NCBI RefSeq assembly: GCF_001540865.1
Contig: NC_033629.1
Coordinates: 2,007,490-2,071,489, forward strand
Source: Ananas comosus
Taxonomy: Eukaryota; Streptophyta; Magnoliopsida; Poales; Bromeliaceae
Direction: 5' to 3'
DNA: 64,000 nt
The notes under the pieces were generated by a model. The model worked only from the letters and a program-made list of their open reading frames with translations, did not search any database and was not told where the DNA came from. Each line of letters begins with the position of its first letter. Position 1 is the stretch's first letter. Shown one piece after another: positions 46,906 to 59,282 of the stretch. The position numbers and the translations under genes were made by a program.

Positions 46906-47619
46906 TCAATTCAAACATTGGACCAACATAAATAACTCTTGGAAATAATGCAAAAGCCAATCTTAATTAGCATTGTTCTTAGGATATGTTTATGTTAATG
47001 CACGTCAACTTACAATATTTTTATGTATAATAGCGCGTCGTGTTTACAACAAAACTATGAATAACATATGCAAAATAAATGGTTGGTGGACTTTTTGTTT
47101 TAATTTTTGTGGTAAACCATTTGTTTAGTACGGTTTTATAAATATGTTAAATATAATTTGTTCTAAAAGATAATATATTTATTTTTTGCTTTTTTTTTTG
47201 TTGGAAAAAGAAAAGGACATGAAAGGAAGGGAGAAAAAAAATTTGTGCTAAATTCAAAACAGTTGAACTTACATTTTCACTAAAACACGTAATTAATTAT
47301 TAACATGTAACTCTTAAGTATAATAGTTTAATAATAGAATAAATATTAGTAATTCTTAATTTTTTTTTAATAGTACAACATTTTAAAACCAAAGCCCAAT
47401 TAGATAGACACAATCCACGCTATCTAAAAATTTTATATATAAAAAGTTATAAAATTTAAAAATATATATATTACTAAAGCGCCAGGTAATAACCTTAATA
47501 TCGGCTAAAAAGTAGGGTCATAACTCCATTTGTAAGAGGAAATATTCAAAAAATTTTGATCTTTTATATTTAAATTTTTTAATGCTATTAAATATATCTT
47601 ATCAATTAAATTTTAATTT
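46906..47619. other. AT-rich spacer
   Basis: No reading frames, repeats with partners or known motifs were recognised. Confidence 0.5.
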
Positions 47620-47974
47620 GGGTAAATTGCATGTTTGGTTCACAAACTCTAAGGCGGGTGGACACAATGGTCCTTAGACTTTATTTTTTTGTAATATATT
47701 TGACTCGAATTTTCAGATTTGCTACAATTAAATTTTAGAACCCAATTTAGTTAACTAAATATTATTATATCGCTAATATAGAAGTGATATAATAATATTA
47801 TGATTGATAATGCGATATAATTAAGATGTTATCAGCATGTAGTGAGCAAAATTAGGATGTAGAAATTAACTAACTTAATTTTGAATATTCGAACAAAAAA
47901 TTATAACAAATTAAAATTTGAGGACCAAAATACCACAATGGTTATAGTTTGAGGATCAAAATTACAATTTATCC
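47620..47974. mobile_element. MITE family F, copy 2 (Mutator-like), 355 bp
   Basis: The ends GGGTAAATTGCATGTTTGG and, in reverse, GGATAAATTGTAATTTTGA are inverted repeats. The flanks ttttaattt (47611-47619) and ttctaattt (47975-47983) match at 8/9, as expected for a 9 bp target duplication. A relative lies in NF-YA intron 3. Confidence 0.8.
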
Positions 47975-47983
47975 TTCTAATTT

Positions 47984-48394
47984 TGAGACATTTATCACAT
48001 GCACCCCGTTCAGGTTATAATAGTACAAAGTTCAGGGACCTGCGCGTAGTTTTTGCAACTCATAAATTAGCTCGGAACGCTTTCGGCGAGAAAGATACGC
48101 GAATCTTCTCCGCAGCGTCGATCTCGTCCGTCCAATAAGCAGCCGACGGACGAGATCCGTTCCCGCTCCCAGAAACTCTCATCAGAGTCTCGACCATTCG
48201 AGAACCTTCCCCGCTCTCTCCCCCCACCAACTATAATTTCCGCCTCTCATTTACGGGAGGCTCCAAAATCGCATCTCCATCTCCACCGCGTCGTCTTCGT
48301 CTTCGTCTTCTTCGTTGAGATCGTGTTCGGATCGGAGGATTAGAGTTAGGGTTAGGGTTAGGGTTAGGGTTGGGGTTAGGTTTTCGTCGCCGAG
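47984..48394 (+). promoter_or_regulatory. Promoter and leader of the DnaJ gene
   Basis: The region becomes GC-rich from about 48060. Two GAA..TTC-type patterns (ctcggaacgctttcggcgag, ccattcgagaaccttcc) resemble imperfect heat-shock elements, which would suit an Hsp40 gene, but this is only suggestive. A run of TTAGGG-like units (48344-48380) ends 15 bp before the start codon. Confidence 0.5.
48344..48380 (+). repeat. Telomere-like (TTAGGG)n run in the DnaJ leader
   Basis: The sequence reads gagttagggttagggttagg and continues gttagggttggggttagg, about six hexamers with one variant. Telobox motifs (AAACCCTAA) are known in plant promoters and leaders. A run of six-base TTAGGG rather than the usual plant seven-base TTTAGGG is less common. 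Confidence 0.9.
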
Positions 48395-51300
48395 ATGTTC
48401 GGGAGGGCGCCGAAGAAGAGCGACAACACGAGGTACTACGAGATCCTCGGCGTGTCGAAGAACGCGTCGCAGGACGACCTCAAGAAGGCCTATCGCAAAG
48501 CCGCGATCAAGAACCACCCCGACAAGGGCGGGGATCCGGAGAAGGTAAGCGATCTCTGATGCTGTTCCTCATCCAGGTTGCCCTACTTTTGCTTTTCTTT
48601 TTTTAGCTCATTGGATCTTCGATTAGGTTGTTGAATTGATCGAATTGCTGTTATTTTTTTAGATGTTTCTGGTAGAGAAAACGTTTTATCTTCGTGTGCC
48701 ACTTTTGCAAGTATATGGGGATTTTAATTGCCTTGTTATCTCTCTATTCACGACGATTATAGTTCCGTCGAATGGAAATTGATTTACTTAAATTTACTAG
48801 TTATGGTTTCAAGTTAGTGGATTGGCTTGATTCTAATTTTTTTTAGCTATTCAAACCTAGGGGAATTGATTGAATTCATAGTCCTATTTTTTTTTGTGTT
48901 TGAATCTTGAAATTGTGGAGAAAGAAAAGAGATTTAACAATTTGAAGGCTCTGAACAACTTAGTTGAATTATCTTTTACCTGTTGATTGCAATGTTGGGG
49001 TGAAGGTTCAAGGAAGAGAATGTTGTAGAAAGGAGTGGCATAAGCTAATTGTGAATAAAAGGAATTAGAAGTATGTAGCTTGTTGGAAATTCTGCAGTTT
49101 AATTTGTTGATCAGTTGGCGTGGTCAGATTCATCAATCGGTGGGTTGTTTCTGTAGGGGGATCTGGCTACGAGGTCAATCGATTGTATGTCGGCCTAGAG
49201 TTGCTAAAAGCCTTTGATTTGTTATTTAGTTCAATTTCTTTAAAGCTTTTATGAATCCAGGGGCTGTGGAAATGTTGATGGAACTTCTCGAAGCTTAATG
49301 AGAAGAAGAAATCAAACTAGTTGGTGCAGAATGAGGGGTAGGAAGAAGTTATGAAAGAACGTAGAGGGATACAATGTCATTGAACATTCATTTTAAATAC
49401 CGTATGGCTTAGTATTGTTATTTGTACTTGCCTTCTTACAAAATATGCAGCCAAATTCGACCTACAAATATTTAAGTTTCTCGATAAGTTCTTTTATTTC
49501 AACTGAACTTAGTTAAATGCATCTTAATCTGGTCAAGCGAATTACCTTTGAAGCTGAGTTTATGTATTGGAAGTGTCCGAGGAGGATTGAGAAGGATTTT
49601 TGTTCGAACTCTGGTTTTGCGGTTGGTTGTAAGTGCGTCATTTGTTAATGCACCACAACTAGTTCAGTTCTTTGATGCTGATGATGTGTGGGTTATTTGA
49701 CGATGTTGTATGTCGGTTGACATAAATTGTCGAAGGATAGTTATAATTTGTCCTTTATTAAGTTGGAGCTGATTAGTAGGACCTGCTTGCTTTCAGTTCA
49801 AGGAGTTGGCGCAGGCTTATGAAGTCCTCAGTGACCCAGAGAAGCGCGAGATATATGATCAGTATGGCGAGGATGCCCTTAAGGAAGGAATGGGTGCAGG
49901 GGGAGGTGTGCACGACCCATTCGACATCTTCCAATCATTCTTTGGTGGAAGCTCCTTTGGAGGTATGCATCATATTTAAACATGATGATTAACCTTTTTC
50001 TCTGTAGTTCATCTTTTGCCATCAAGTTACTGATCTTTTCCGTTGTTACTGTGGCTACAAAGGTGGTGGAAGCAGCAGAGGCAGAAGGCAAAAGAGAGGA
50101 GAAGACGTGATCCACCCTCTTAAAGTTTCACTTGAGGAGCTGTACAATGGGACCACAAAGAAGTTCTCCCTTTCCCGAAATATCATTTGCTCCCAGTGCA
50201 ATGGGTAAACACCCTACTTTCTACCATAGTCACAAGTTTGGCATTTGGAATGATTTTAGAAGGGTTGAAAATTCTGGTTTCGACTAATATTCAGTAAATT
50301 AATATCAGATGTTTTGTCAATGAAAACATAAATATATAAAGGAACAATATAACATTTGTTAATTTTCTTAAATTATTCCGAAAGGAACTTCAAAATATAA
50401 TGAATCAGTCTGTTAAGAATGAAAATTCTTCCAATTTTTTAAACTAGTGGAACAATATTTAGCTAATCATTCTTTCTGTGATTTTGGTTGTTAATATTCA
50501 CACGTTAACGCTAGCAGATAATTCATATAGTATTGGCTAACCGAACTCTTGTAAATTATTCACAAACTTCTCGAAGACCTGGGGATTGTTGTGACTATGC
50601 TTTCCATGAAATGGCCATTTTCTAACTTGTTATTGTTCTCTTAACTTTTGCGACATTGCACTTGGCAGAAAGGGTTCAAAATCTGGTGCTTCGATGGAGT
50701 GTGGTGCCTGCCAGGGCACAGGCATGAAGGTCTCGATCCGCCAGTTGGGGCCTAATATGATTCAACAGATGCAGCACCCATGCAATGAGTGCAAGGGCAC
50801 GGGTGAGGCCATCGATGAGAATGACCGGTGTCCACAGTGCAATGGTGAGAAGGTTGTCCAGGAAAAGAAGGTATTGGACATCGTGGTTGAGAAGGGGATG
50901 CAGCATGGCCAGAAGATCACCTTCCCTGGAGAGGCAGATGAAGCGGTATGTTCGAGTTTTTTATGCATTGAAAATCCTGAATTTGGGCACGTGTGGCACG
51001 TTTGGAGCTTACAAATAAGTGCTGTTTGCTAGACTTGTGCGAAAAAGCACTTGTATCTTCTCTTTATTGAACAATTTTCTCCAACAGCTGTCTGCGGACG
51101 CAGAATTTTTAGATGGGGAGCTTTTGCTTTCGGAGCTCAAAAGCTCATTTTGGCTTCTTGCGCCACAAAAGCTCCAAAGTTTTAACCAAAGTTGTTGTTC
51201 CATACCTTTTTAACTTATTTTGTTTATTTGGTGCAGCCCGACACAATCACTGGAGACATTGTGTTAATACTCCAGCAGAAGGATCATCCCAAGTTCAAGA

Positions 51301-52124
51301 GAAAGGGCGATGATCTCTTTGTTGAGCACACATTGTCTCTCACCGAGGCTCTATGTGGGTTCCAGTTTGTTTTGACTCATTTGGACAATAGGCAGCTGCT
51401 TATCAAATCAAATCCTGGTGAAGTTGTCAAACCAGGTATGACTTCAGAACAAAAAAAAAAAAAAAGGGAGATATTTACATGTATGCATGTGCAGTATTGT
51501 CTTATCTATTTACATCTTTATGCAACTTATCTATTTACGTGCATCCATACACATGCATATATGAATAGATTTTCCCTTCAAAAAACTAATACAACACCAA
51601 CTTGTTCCGACAACCAAGAGGGTCCTTTTGCCATCAAAACCACTTTTTTAGGGATGTATAATATAAAAATTCATCTTTTACAAAGGAAGTAGATGATTCT
51701 GTAGGATTACATATGTAAAAGCTGGAAAGGTTATAAATATGCCTCTTTGATTCTGTTCAACTTTGTGTATCTCTGACTTGTCGCTTGGCACCTTAATTCA
51801 GATCAATTCAAGGCGATAAACGACGAGGGCATGCCAGTCTACCAGAGGCCATTCATGAAGGGGAAGCTCTACATCCACTTCACTGTGGATTTCCCCGATT
51901 CCTTGACCCTCGACCAGTGCAGAGCCCTCGAGGCCGTGCTCCCGCCAAAGCCTGCGTCCGAGCTGACGGACATGGAGCTGGACGAGTGTGAGGAGACCAC
52001 CTTGCACGACGTGAACATCGAGGAGGAGATGAGGAGGAAGCAGCAGTCTCAGGCTCAGGAGGCGTACGATGAGGACGACGACGCCTTTGGCGGGGCCCAG
52101 CGTGTACAATGCGCCCAACAGTAG
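48395..52124 (+). CDS. J3: Type I DnaJ/Hsp40 co-chaperone (ANJ1/ATJ2-ATJ3 class)
   Basis: A cytosolic co-chaperone that delivers clients to Hsp70 and stimulates its ATPase. Six exons join in frame: 48395-48544, 49797-49962, 50063-50204, 50669-50945, 51237-51435 and 51802-52124, giving 418 residues, the usual length. The J domain is at about 13-75 with the HPD triad at 41-43. A short Gly/Phe region follows ([20 protein letters not shown]). The four CxxCxG zinc repeats have cysteines at 148/151, 164/167, 191/194 and 207/210. The C-terminal client-binding domain ends in RVQCAQQ; CAQQ is the farnesylation box known for this class. The start ATG ([20 protein letters not shown]) is the canonical one. 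No defects are seen. Intron 1 is about 1.25 kb. Confidence 0.96.
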
Positions 52125-53580
52125 TCGGGGGTAATCCCTTTTTTTTTCATTCCCCTCCTGTTTTCTGGGGTTGCAATGCTAGGTCGCTTGGTGTGGTGAT
52201 TACAGCCAAAACTGACATTTATATTCCATTTTGAATGCAAAGAGTCTTGCATGTATTCTATTCTATCCGAGCTCTTTTGCTTGGACATTTATGTAGTATA
52301 TATAGAATGGTCGTGCATGTAACCTTACTTTTTCCCTGTTATTGAGAATTCTGCAAGTGTTTAGTATCAAGAAAGGATGCGAGACGTTAGATTTTTATTT
52401 TTAGTTGCTTGTAATCTGGGAATCGCACTTTAATCAGGTTAAATCAAGAGGTAAATAGGTGTAAAAAAAGCTGTTTAAATTATATTTGCAGAAAAGTTCG
52501 TGAGGATATATTTTTTTCCTTTTTGTCTAGTATATTCCCTTCATAAAATTCCCTATGGATCTGGTCTTTCGAGCAGAACAAATTTCAATGTGGTGCTTCT
52601 CATTCAAATTATTTAACCTTCTTTTTTTTTTTTNAGAGAAAAAGGAAAGAGAAAAAGGTATAAGGGTATTTTGGTCAGTTTGCTGAAAAAGCGGACCGAA
52701 TCTGCAAAAGCCAAAAAGATGGCCCGATTTTGCAAAAGCCCAAAATAAGTTGATTTTTTATGCAAATTGGCCTTAAAATCCGGACTAAAATTGTTTTATA
52801 TTAAAATAAAGTTTTTAAAATTAAGAGGCGGGACGATGAATTGTATGACTTGTCAAATTGTCTTGTTGACAACTTGTTGGGCCCCTCTCAAACCGTGCGG
52901 CCCCACCGTGAATTATGACCGTTGCCCGCTTTTGCTTCTACTTGTGTTAATTATTGTCCACTACTCCGAGGATAAAATATTGCTTGCAACGTGTCTATAT
53001 TTACAACTTATGCACCACCCTTAGAATTTAATCTGATAATAATTATTATAATAACTATGGTTTAGAAGATTTAATAGGATCATGTGTAAAAAAAAGAATT
53101 TACAAGTTTGAAAACCTGGTATCTGATATATTAAATTCAGATTTCAAACCCTTTTTATTTGAATTCGGGAATTGACATTCTCAAATCTAAGCTTGATATT
53201 ATCAGAACAGGTACTTTATATCATGTCATGATTTAGATTTTTTTTCTTGTTATGAGATCATCAAACTTAAGACTAAGACTAAAAATATCAATTCCTGAGA
53301 TTTTTTGGGTGTGGTGCACGGTACACCGGGCGCACGCTGAGTCTTTCATCCTCAGTCTCTCGGACGCGAAGACCTTATTCTCAAATTTAAAACCAGTATA
53401 GCCGTTGGCTAATAATCCTGATCGGTACTGGAGCTTCTTACATAGAAAAAGCAGCAAGCAGGAAAAGAGAGTTCAGAGAAAAATAACGTCTCTCTTTCCT
53501 CCAGAACTGCTTCTGTGGGAAGCTACGCTTCTCTTTCGAAAACTCTCTTTTAGCTTAAAAAAAAAAAAAAAAAATCAGGG
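52125..53580. other. DnaJ 3' flank and spacer with an unresolved base
   Basis: The DnaJ 3' UTR occupies the first few hundred bases. The n at 52634 ends a T run and is followed by a transposon end (listed separately). No gene before 53581; an A run (53557-53574) lies directly before the glutaredoxin-like ATG. Confidence 0.55.
52635..52780. mobile_element. Second copy of the GGCCAATTTGCA transposon end
   Basis: About 145 bp nearly identical to 34220-34365: 'gcggaccgaatctgcaaaag', 'ccaaaaagatggcccgattt', 'atgcaaattggcc'. Only one end is present because the left side stops at the gap. Confidence 0.7.
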
Positions 53581-54426
53581 ATGAAGGAATTCAAATCAAG
53601 AATCCTGCGGTCGCTCAAATCGCTGCCATCGCCTTCTCCGAACTTCGCCATTCCTGCCTCCGCATCCCCCAAATCTTTCCTGCTCCATCCCTTTCAGCTC
53701 ATAAAACAATTTCACAACGACTATGACGACGACGATAATAACAAGGAGAACAGTCTCCGAGCTGATGATCAAATGATCTTATCGGATCCCCAACCACCCG
53801 ACGGAGAAGATGCAGAAGATGCGAGCACCACCAAACAAGCGCCGTCATTCCGGCGCCCGAATCCGCATTCCCCAACCCTCTTCGACCCGGCCCTTCTCGC
53901 CGCGTTCCGGCAGGCGGTGGCCGACTACGAGCGGAATCGGCCTACAGCCGAATCCGCAGAGTGCTGCCCTCCGGTGGGAAAACAATTCGTAACTTTATAC
54001 ACGACGAGCCTCCGAGGAATCCGGAAGACGTTCGAGGACTGCAACGCCGTCCGGATGCTTCTGGAGAATCTGAAGGTGGTTTTCCACGAGAGGGACGTGT
54101 CCATGGATTTGGGATACAAGGAAGAGATGTGGAGGCTTCTGGAGAGTAGTAATGTGCCCCCTCCGAGGTTGTTCATAGGGGGGAGGTACGTCGGCGGCGC
54201 CGACGAGGTCGTGGGGCTCCATGAGCAGGGGAAGCTGCTGCCGCTGCTGCGCCGCGCCCCGCGGAGGCGCGGGGCCGCGGCGTGCGAGGGGTGCGGCGCG
54301 ATGAGGTTCGTGGTGTGCGCCGAGTGCGACGGTAGTCGTAAGCTCTACGACGAGGAGAGATCGGCCGCCGTTCGGTGCCCGAATTGCAATGAGAATGGTC
54401 TGGTCCCCTGCCCCTTGTGTAGCTAG
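53581..54426 (+). CDS. Glutaredoxin-like protein with a four-CxxC tail
   Basis: An intronless 281-residue gene of the plant glutaredoxin-domain family typified by Arabidopsis At5g39865 and At1g64500. The N-terminus is Ser/Pro-rich with an Asp run at 47-52. The glutaredoxin-like fold covers about 134-222: KQFVTLYTTSLRGIRKTFED, then FHERDVSMDLGYKEEM, VPPPRLFIGGRYVGGADEVV. The classical CxxC or CxxS active site is replaced by TSLRGIRKTFEDC, as in this subfamily, so ordinary disulfide reductase activity is doubtful. The tail has four CxxC pairs at 235/238, 246/249, 266/269 and 277/280, like a DnaJ zinc module. The role is not established; actin or light-response functions are reported for relatives. 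It follows the DnaJ gene on the same strand. Confidence 0.92.
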   Translation: MKEFKSRILRSLKSLPSPSPNFAIPASASPKSFLLHPFQLIKQFHNDYDDDDNNKENSLRADDQMILSDPQPPDGEDAEDASTTKQAPSFRRPNPHSPTLFDPALLAAFRQAVADYERNRPTAESAECCPPVGKQFVTLYTTSLRGIRKTFEDCNAVRMLLENLKVVFHERDVSMDLGYKEEMWRLLESSNVPPPRLFIGGRYVGGADEVVGLHEQGKLLPLLRRAPRRRGAAACEGCGAMRFVVCAECDGSRKLYDEERSAAVRCPNCNENGLVPCPLCS

Positions 54427-56035
54427 CTAGTTCTTCTTTTGTTCTTCCCTTTTTTTTCTCTTTTGTAGATTAATTTCCTATGAAAATTGTTTAATTTTGA
54501 TTAGTGTATACTCGTTGAGTTCTTTATAGCTGTATTTTTTGTGTGAGGAATGATAATAAACATTGCACAGGGAATTTATTTACTTGGGGCATTGGAGTAG
54601 GAAAATGAACTGTTTAGAGACGCACTTAAATTTTATTACAATGTAATCAAAAGTTTCATGTTAGAGCTATTTTAATCTTTATTTGTCAAGCGCGTGACTA
54701 TTGCTTCTCTGAAAAGAGAAGCGATTACATGAACTAGACCAAATGTGCACGACAGCGCAGTAGAACTCAAATTGTCGCGGAAGGACCAAGATTTAGAATA
54801 AAGCAGAAGTTCTTAAACTCGACGAATCGAACTTCTATAACTCCGCCATTCAGGATTTCGCGCCTTCTTTTGCTATCGTGCATCGGTCAATTTATGTATT
54901 GCCAAATCCACACAATTTATAATCGTTTATCTCTTGTTCTAGAGGATTCGTGGTTCTTGTGTTCTTGGGCATTGTGGTCTTTTGTAGCCCGAGTAGTCGA
55001 GTTCTTGACTCATTTGATAGCTAGTTTTTCCGTCGCACAACTTACCGAACATTCCGTTGTTCAATAGTTTATTTAACTGTAGACTGTCAAACAAATGTTT
55101 TCGGCTGCATGAAATCTGCTCTAATCTTCAGTCTTCACAAATCATTGAATGCAAGAAGCCATGGCAGTTACCAACATTGCACTCAGGAGTCACTTCCACT
55201 TGAATTCGACAACATGGTAAGATGATCGCTGTTTTGCAAATGTTTATTTTGGTTTTAACTTTTCCTTTAATATCTCTCGCTTTCGTAATTTTTCATTTGG
55301 CGATGTATCGTCAAGAACATGATAGAGACGAGGTGACGAAACGGATGAAACAGTCAGGTGTTCAGCAACTGATATGTAAAACTTGGTTACCACAACCCAA
55401 GATTTACATACTTTTCTTTGCTTTATTGCAATCCTTCTTTATCTTTGTAAGATACGCTTCAGATATATGCTCGTATAACGCTGCCGTACAAAAATGTTGA
55501 GACTCGGTATAATATGACAGTAAAATGGTGTGCAATTACTGATGATTGTGTGACAACTAAACCATGTCGACTAAACTGGCGAATTGGGGAACAATCAACT
55601 GTTTGCATTTTGTCCTTGATGCTCTTCGTGTTGCTTGTTCATTAACTTTTTGTATTGACTTCGTAGAAGAGAATCTGAAACTACAAAATGGATGTTGGTG
55701 GCCGTCGTTCGGTCTAAGCTTTCTGAAGTGCTCGTCTACTCGAGAAGCAGCAGTCGGGCTTTTAGATGGGCTTTTGGATCTTGTGGCTTCAACAAGGAAT
55801 AGTTGGGGCTTATAAATAAGCTCTACTGGGAAAGCACTTTTGAAAAAACTTCAGCTGGTACAAGCATGTCCACTAATGAGCATTTGATATTCTGTTAATA
55901 TCTTTTAGTTTATGATCATACATGTGCATGAGCTTGGGACTCGAAAGCTTATGCAGGTTCTGCTACAAGCTGGATATTTATGATTCTCATTCATTTTAAT
56001 TTTTTGCGAACTTGTAAAACACTGCAAATGTTCAC

Positions 56036-56198
56036 ATATATACCCAAAATTATCTACACATATCCTGGCCAAATCTGAATTTCCTCTGTCCTCTACAAAA
56101 TTATCCTCTGTAAAAAACTCAAGGGTATATCTGTACAGGTAGATTTTATATAGTTATATGTGTAAATAGATGATTTTTCAGGTATATGTATATACTGA
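56036..56198. mobile_element. Small MITE, about 160 bp
   Basis: Inverted ends: 'catatatacccaaaattat' and 'ctacacatat' on the left, 'atatgtgtaaatagatgatt' and 'caggtatatgtatat' on the right. Non-coding. Confidence 0.55.
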
Positions 56199-57938
56199 AA
56201 AACCCGGAGCAGAAAGATAAGAGCTCCAATGATACGACAAATCTCTGACAAATTCACGATGCAAAGACACGCTCAATTTGAGATTGTGATGCTCGTGTAA
56301 TCGATGATTCAAATATGAGATATCCTCTATCCACTAGGCGTAACGCTTTTGACTTCTCTTTCATTAATTTCCATCATGTTGGTCCTGAATACTTGTTCAT
56401 TTTTTGTTTCTTTCTTTTAGAAGATCCAACCAGAATTAAATTACTATTTGCCGCAGAGTGGTAGAGTAGGGACCGTTCTAGATTACAGGATCTCTCTAGT
56501 TTCTATTTTGGATTGAATCATGTGGTGTGCGTACAGGCCAAGTGCAACAGGTTTTACTTGCGCGAGATTACGATGTTGGTGCCCACACTTACAGTACCAA
56601 TCCATGAATCTGAATATTGCAGATTTAGCATACTTATTTACATCCACAAAATACCTATTTTTGTCATGTGCATGGTTTTCGCATTCAGATATATATATAT
56701 ATGCGTCGTTTATTCTCACCGAGTAGGCCTGCGTTCGAAGTACAAACAGCAGCAATAGTGGTGATGGCGATTGGCGGCTTTCATGGCGGCCAATTCCGCA
56801 TTTAAAGGGGGGTCAGATGCTCCATCTCTCTCCCTTATCTTCTAGCTAGTAAGAGTATATAAGATTTAATACATAACAATTCAATTCAAAGACAATTTTA
56901 ATTATTTCAGTGGTTTTGCTACTTGAATTGGTGATACTTTTTTGCATGAAAGTAAAGTCACATTGTTACATATATAATTACTTAGACAGGTGAAAATGCT
57001 TACATAAAGGAATTAAAGATCTATATCAAAATTTACTGATCCATTTCTTCTGATAAGGAATTTTATACCAAGGTAATGTATAATTCTCCCTTGTTCTCTG
57101 AAGGTCACATTGATCAGACCTAGTAATTAATGTGCTTGTTAGGAAATACTTCATATTATATAAACTCTTTCTTTCTTTTTTCCATCTATTTTGGCTAAGA
57201 AATTGTCAAGTTCGCGGAACAGTATCTGCTTTTGTACATATTGCAATCATCGAATCCAACGTAGTTTTCATTGAATGGCTCTCTCTCACTGTAGGCTGAC
57301 AATCTTCTTGCCAGCGCACATGGCGTCTAGCTGTCACATTTGATCGTTAGTTATCCTCAAAACTTGCATTTTACCCAATTTGCTGAGAATTGGAAGTGCA
57401 TTATGCGGGACCAAGTTATTCGGTAATTACATGTGTTCAGTATGAAGATTTTCTTTCGAAATTGCAGATTAGGATCTTGACAATATACAGTCATTTTAAG
57501 GTCCTCTCAATCTTGATTCATTTAACATGACTTAGAATATGCAGTTGTAGACATCTTTTCGTACTTTCCATCAACCGATCGAATATAAACATATGTTACT
57601 TCAGTAAGCTAAGAACTTGCGAAACATAATCCTCATGTATTTCCTATCAAATCGATCTCCTCGGAAATATTGCATCAGAGCTAATTCTAAACTCCTGTCA
57701 TTTTGTGAGGTCTTGTGTTACATTAATTATATTGCAATTGGTTAAATCTCCACCTCTTATCTCGCCTATCAATTCCATGTGCCAATTATATCAATTATTC
57801 CTGCGAGCGGAGATGTTAAATATATTGTCGGGCCATTTTCTATTACATTTATCTTTTGAGAAATAGTATTGGATCCGATGTTCATGCGTCCACAATATGC
57901 ATGCCCATAAATTTATACAACATTTTCCTGAATTGAGC

Positions 57939-57969
57939 TACGATACGATACGATACGATACGATACGAT
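57939..57969. repeat. (ACGAT)6 pentanucleotide microsatellite
   Basis: Six consecutive ACGAT units. The minus-strand frame through it (57938-58168) only translates the repeat. Confidence 0.95.
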
Positions 57970-58169
57970 GTATTAATAGTAGATGAATAACATTTATTGT
58001 CAACTTTTTATCTGTTGAATCCATAACAGTACCACCACCAAATATAAATCCGATGCGTCCGAGGGATAAAAAGTAGATAATAAATACTATTCTTCTACTA
58101 TCAATTGTATTCCCTTTTTTATCAAACAAATTCCGAGTAGCAACTAAGGACAGGAAAATGAGGTACATG

Positions 58170-58581
58170 TGTAACGCCCCTAATAGTCCTACATCGGATG
58201 TGATACTGATTTCGATCAGTTTATATGAGGCCTATATATTAGTAATAATAACTAGGCTTAAGTATTTTGGGCCGGTGGTTTGGGTCCAACGAGTTATTAT
58301 TGCTAGCGGGTCGGGTTGTTGCAATTGATATCAGAGCCGAATACCAGCCGGAAGTTTGAGAACTAAGCATACACCAACGGGTTTGATGGGAGCCACCTCT
58401 TGAACCCGTAGGAGCCATCTCTAGAATCTTACATCGCCTGGTAATAGTCATGATCTGTCTGTCAGTGATCTGGTTTGGACCCGACGAGGACGTCAGTTTG
58501 TAACGCCCCCAATAGTTCCACATCGGATGGGATACTGATTTGCCCAACGAGTTATTATTGCTAGCGGGTCCGGTCGTTGCA
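58170..58581 (+). mobile_element. TRIM retrotransposon with unequal LTRs
   Basis: The left LTR (58170-58323, 154 bp) starts TGTAACGCCCCTAATAGTCC and ends TTGTTGCA. The right LTR (58499-58581, 83 bp) starts TGTAACGCCCCCAATAGTTC and ends CGTTGCA, lacking about 72 bp of the middle. Just inside the left LTR, ttgatatcagagc is a one- or two-base variant of the tRNA-Met primer site. The flanks are acatg at 58165-58169 and 58582-58586, a perfect 5 bp target duplication. No coding capacity. Confidence 0.92.
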
Positions 58582-59165
58582 ACATGTTAGCTAGGCATGA
58601 AAAAATGAGCATTATCTATTCCAGCTAGACTCAATTAAGTTTGCTGTTTAAAGTTAATCTGTGTTGCTGGTCCCTTTCCTTCACCTACAAATCCAAAAAC
58701 TAACCAACACCTGATGGGCCAAATGGAGAGTTAATGGCTTGTGGAAAGGACAAGTTAGCAAGAACCTGAGGCTGAGGTTGAGGCCATGTTTGGTACGGGG
58801 ACTCCGAACGGGGCTTCCCGGAGTTTCTACAAAAGTACTATTTGGATTCAGCTATTCAGAAACATGATCGCGATACGTCTGTTACGGTCGTAGTACTGAT
58901 TGATGAAATGCTATATATCTAACTATATATCAATATATAAACCGGTAAATTTGATGCTCATGATTTCACTTGCAGTGTCCGCTAAAGCAGAAGCTTCAAA
59001 CTTTTTACTTGTTTGTTTTTTTTTTGAGTAGATAGAAGGTAAATTACAAATAAGTCAATTTTCTTTGCCATGTTATATCTATCTACTTATCCGAGCTATT
59101 CCATGAAAACGATGTTACTCTCTTCATTGTGAAAGAGGTCCCCCCCTCCCAACAAAAAAAAAGAT

Positions 59166-59282
59166 ATCAATATATAAACCGGTAAATTTGATGCTCATGA
59201 TTTCACTTGCAGTGTCCGCTAAAGCAGAAGCTTCAAACTTTTTACTTGTTTGTTTTTTNGGGGGGGGGGGGGGGGGGGGGGG
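59166..59282. repeat. Duplicated block, unresolved base and poly-G run
   Basis: 59166-59258 repeats 58928-59020 almost exactly and ends at n (59259), followed by about 23 G. Just left of the block, 'gaggtccccccctccc' and an A run look like the reverse complement of 'ttttttngggggg...acctc' on the right. The arrangement suggests an assembly artefact at a homopolymer. Confidence 0.75.

Larger units (their letters stand above)
54427..58164. other. Spacer, no gene recognised
   Basis: The 3' UTR of the glutaredoxin-like gene lies at the left side. Two open frames (55222-55500, hydrophobic; 55564-55815) have no family resemblance and no GC shift, so they are not called. A small MITE and a pentanucleotide repeat are listed separately. 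Confidence 0.5.

Noticed and set aside
55222..55815. Two open frames of 92 and 83 residues after the glutaredoxin-like gene
   Set aside because: No homology recognised, no GC rise, no splice-linked extension.
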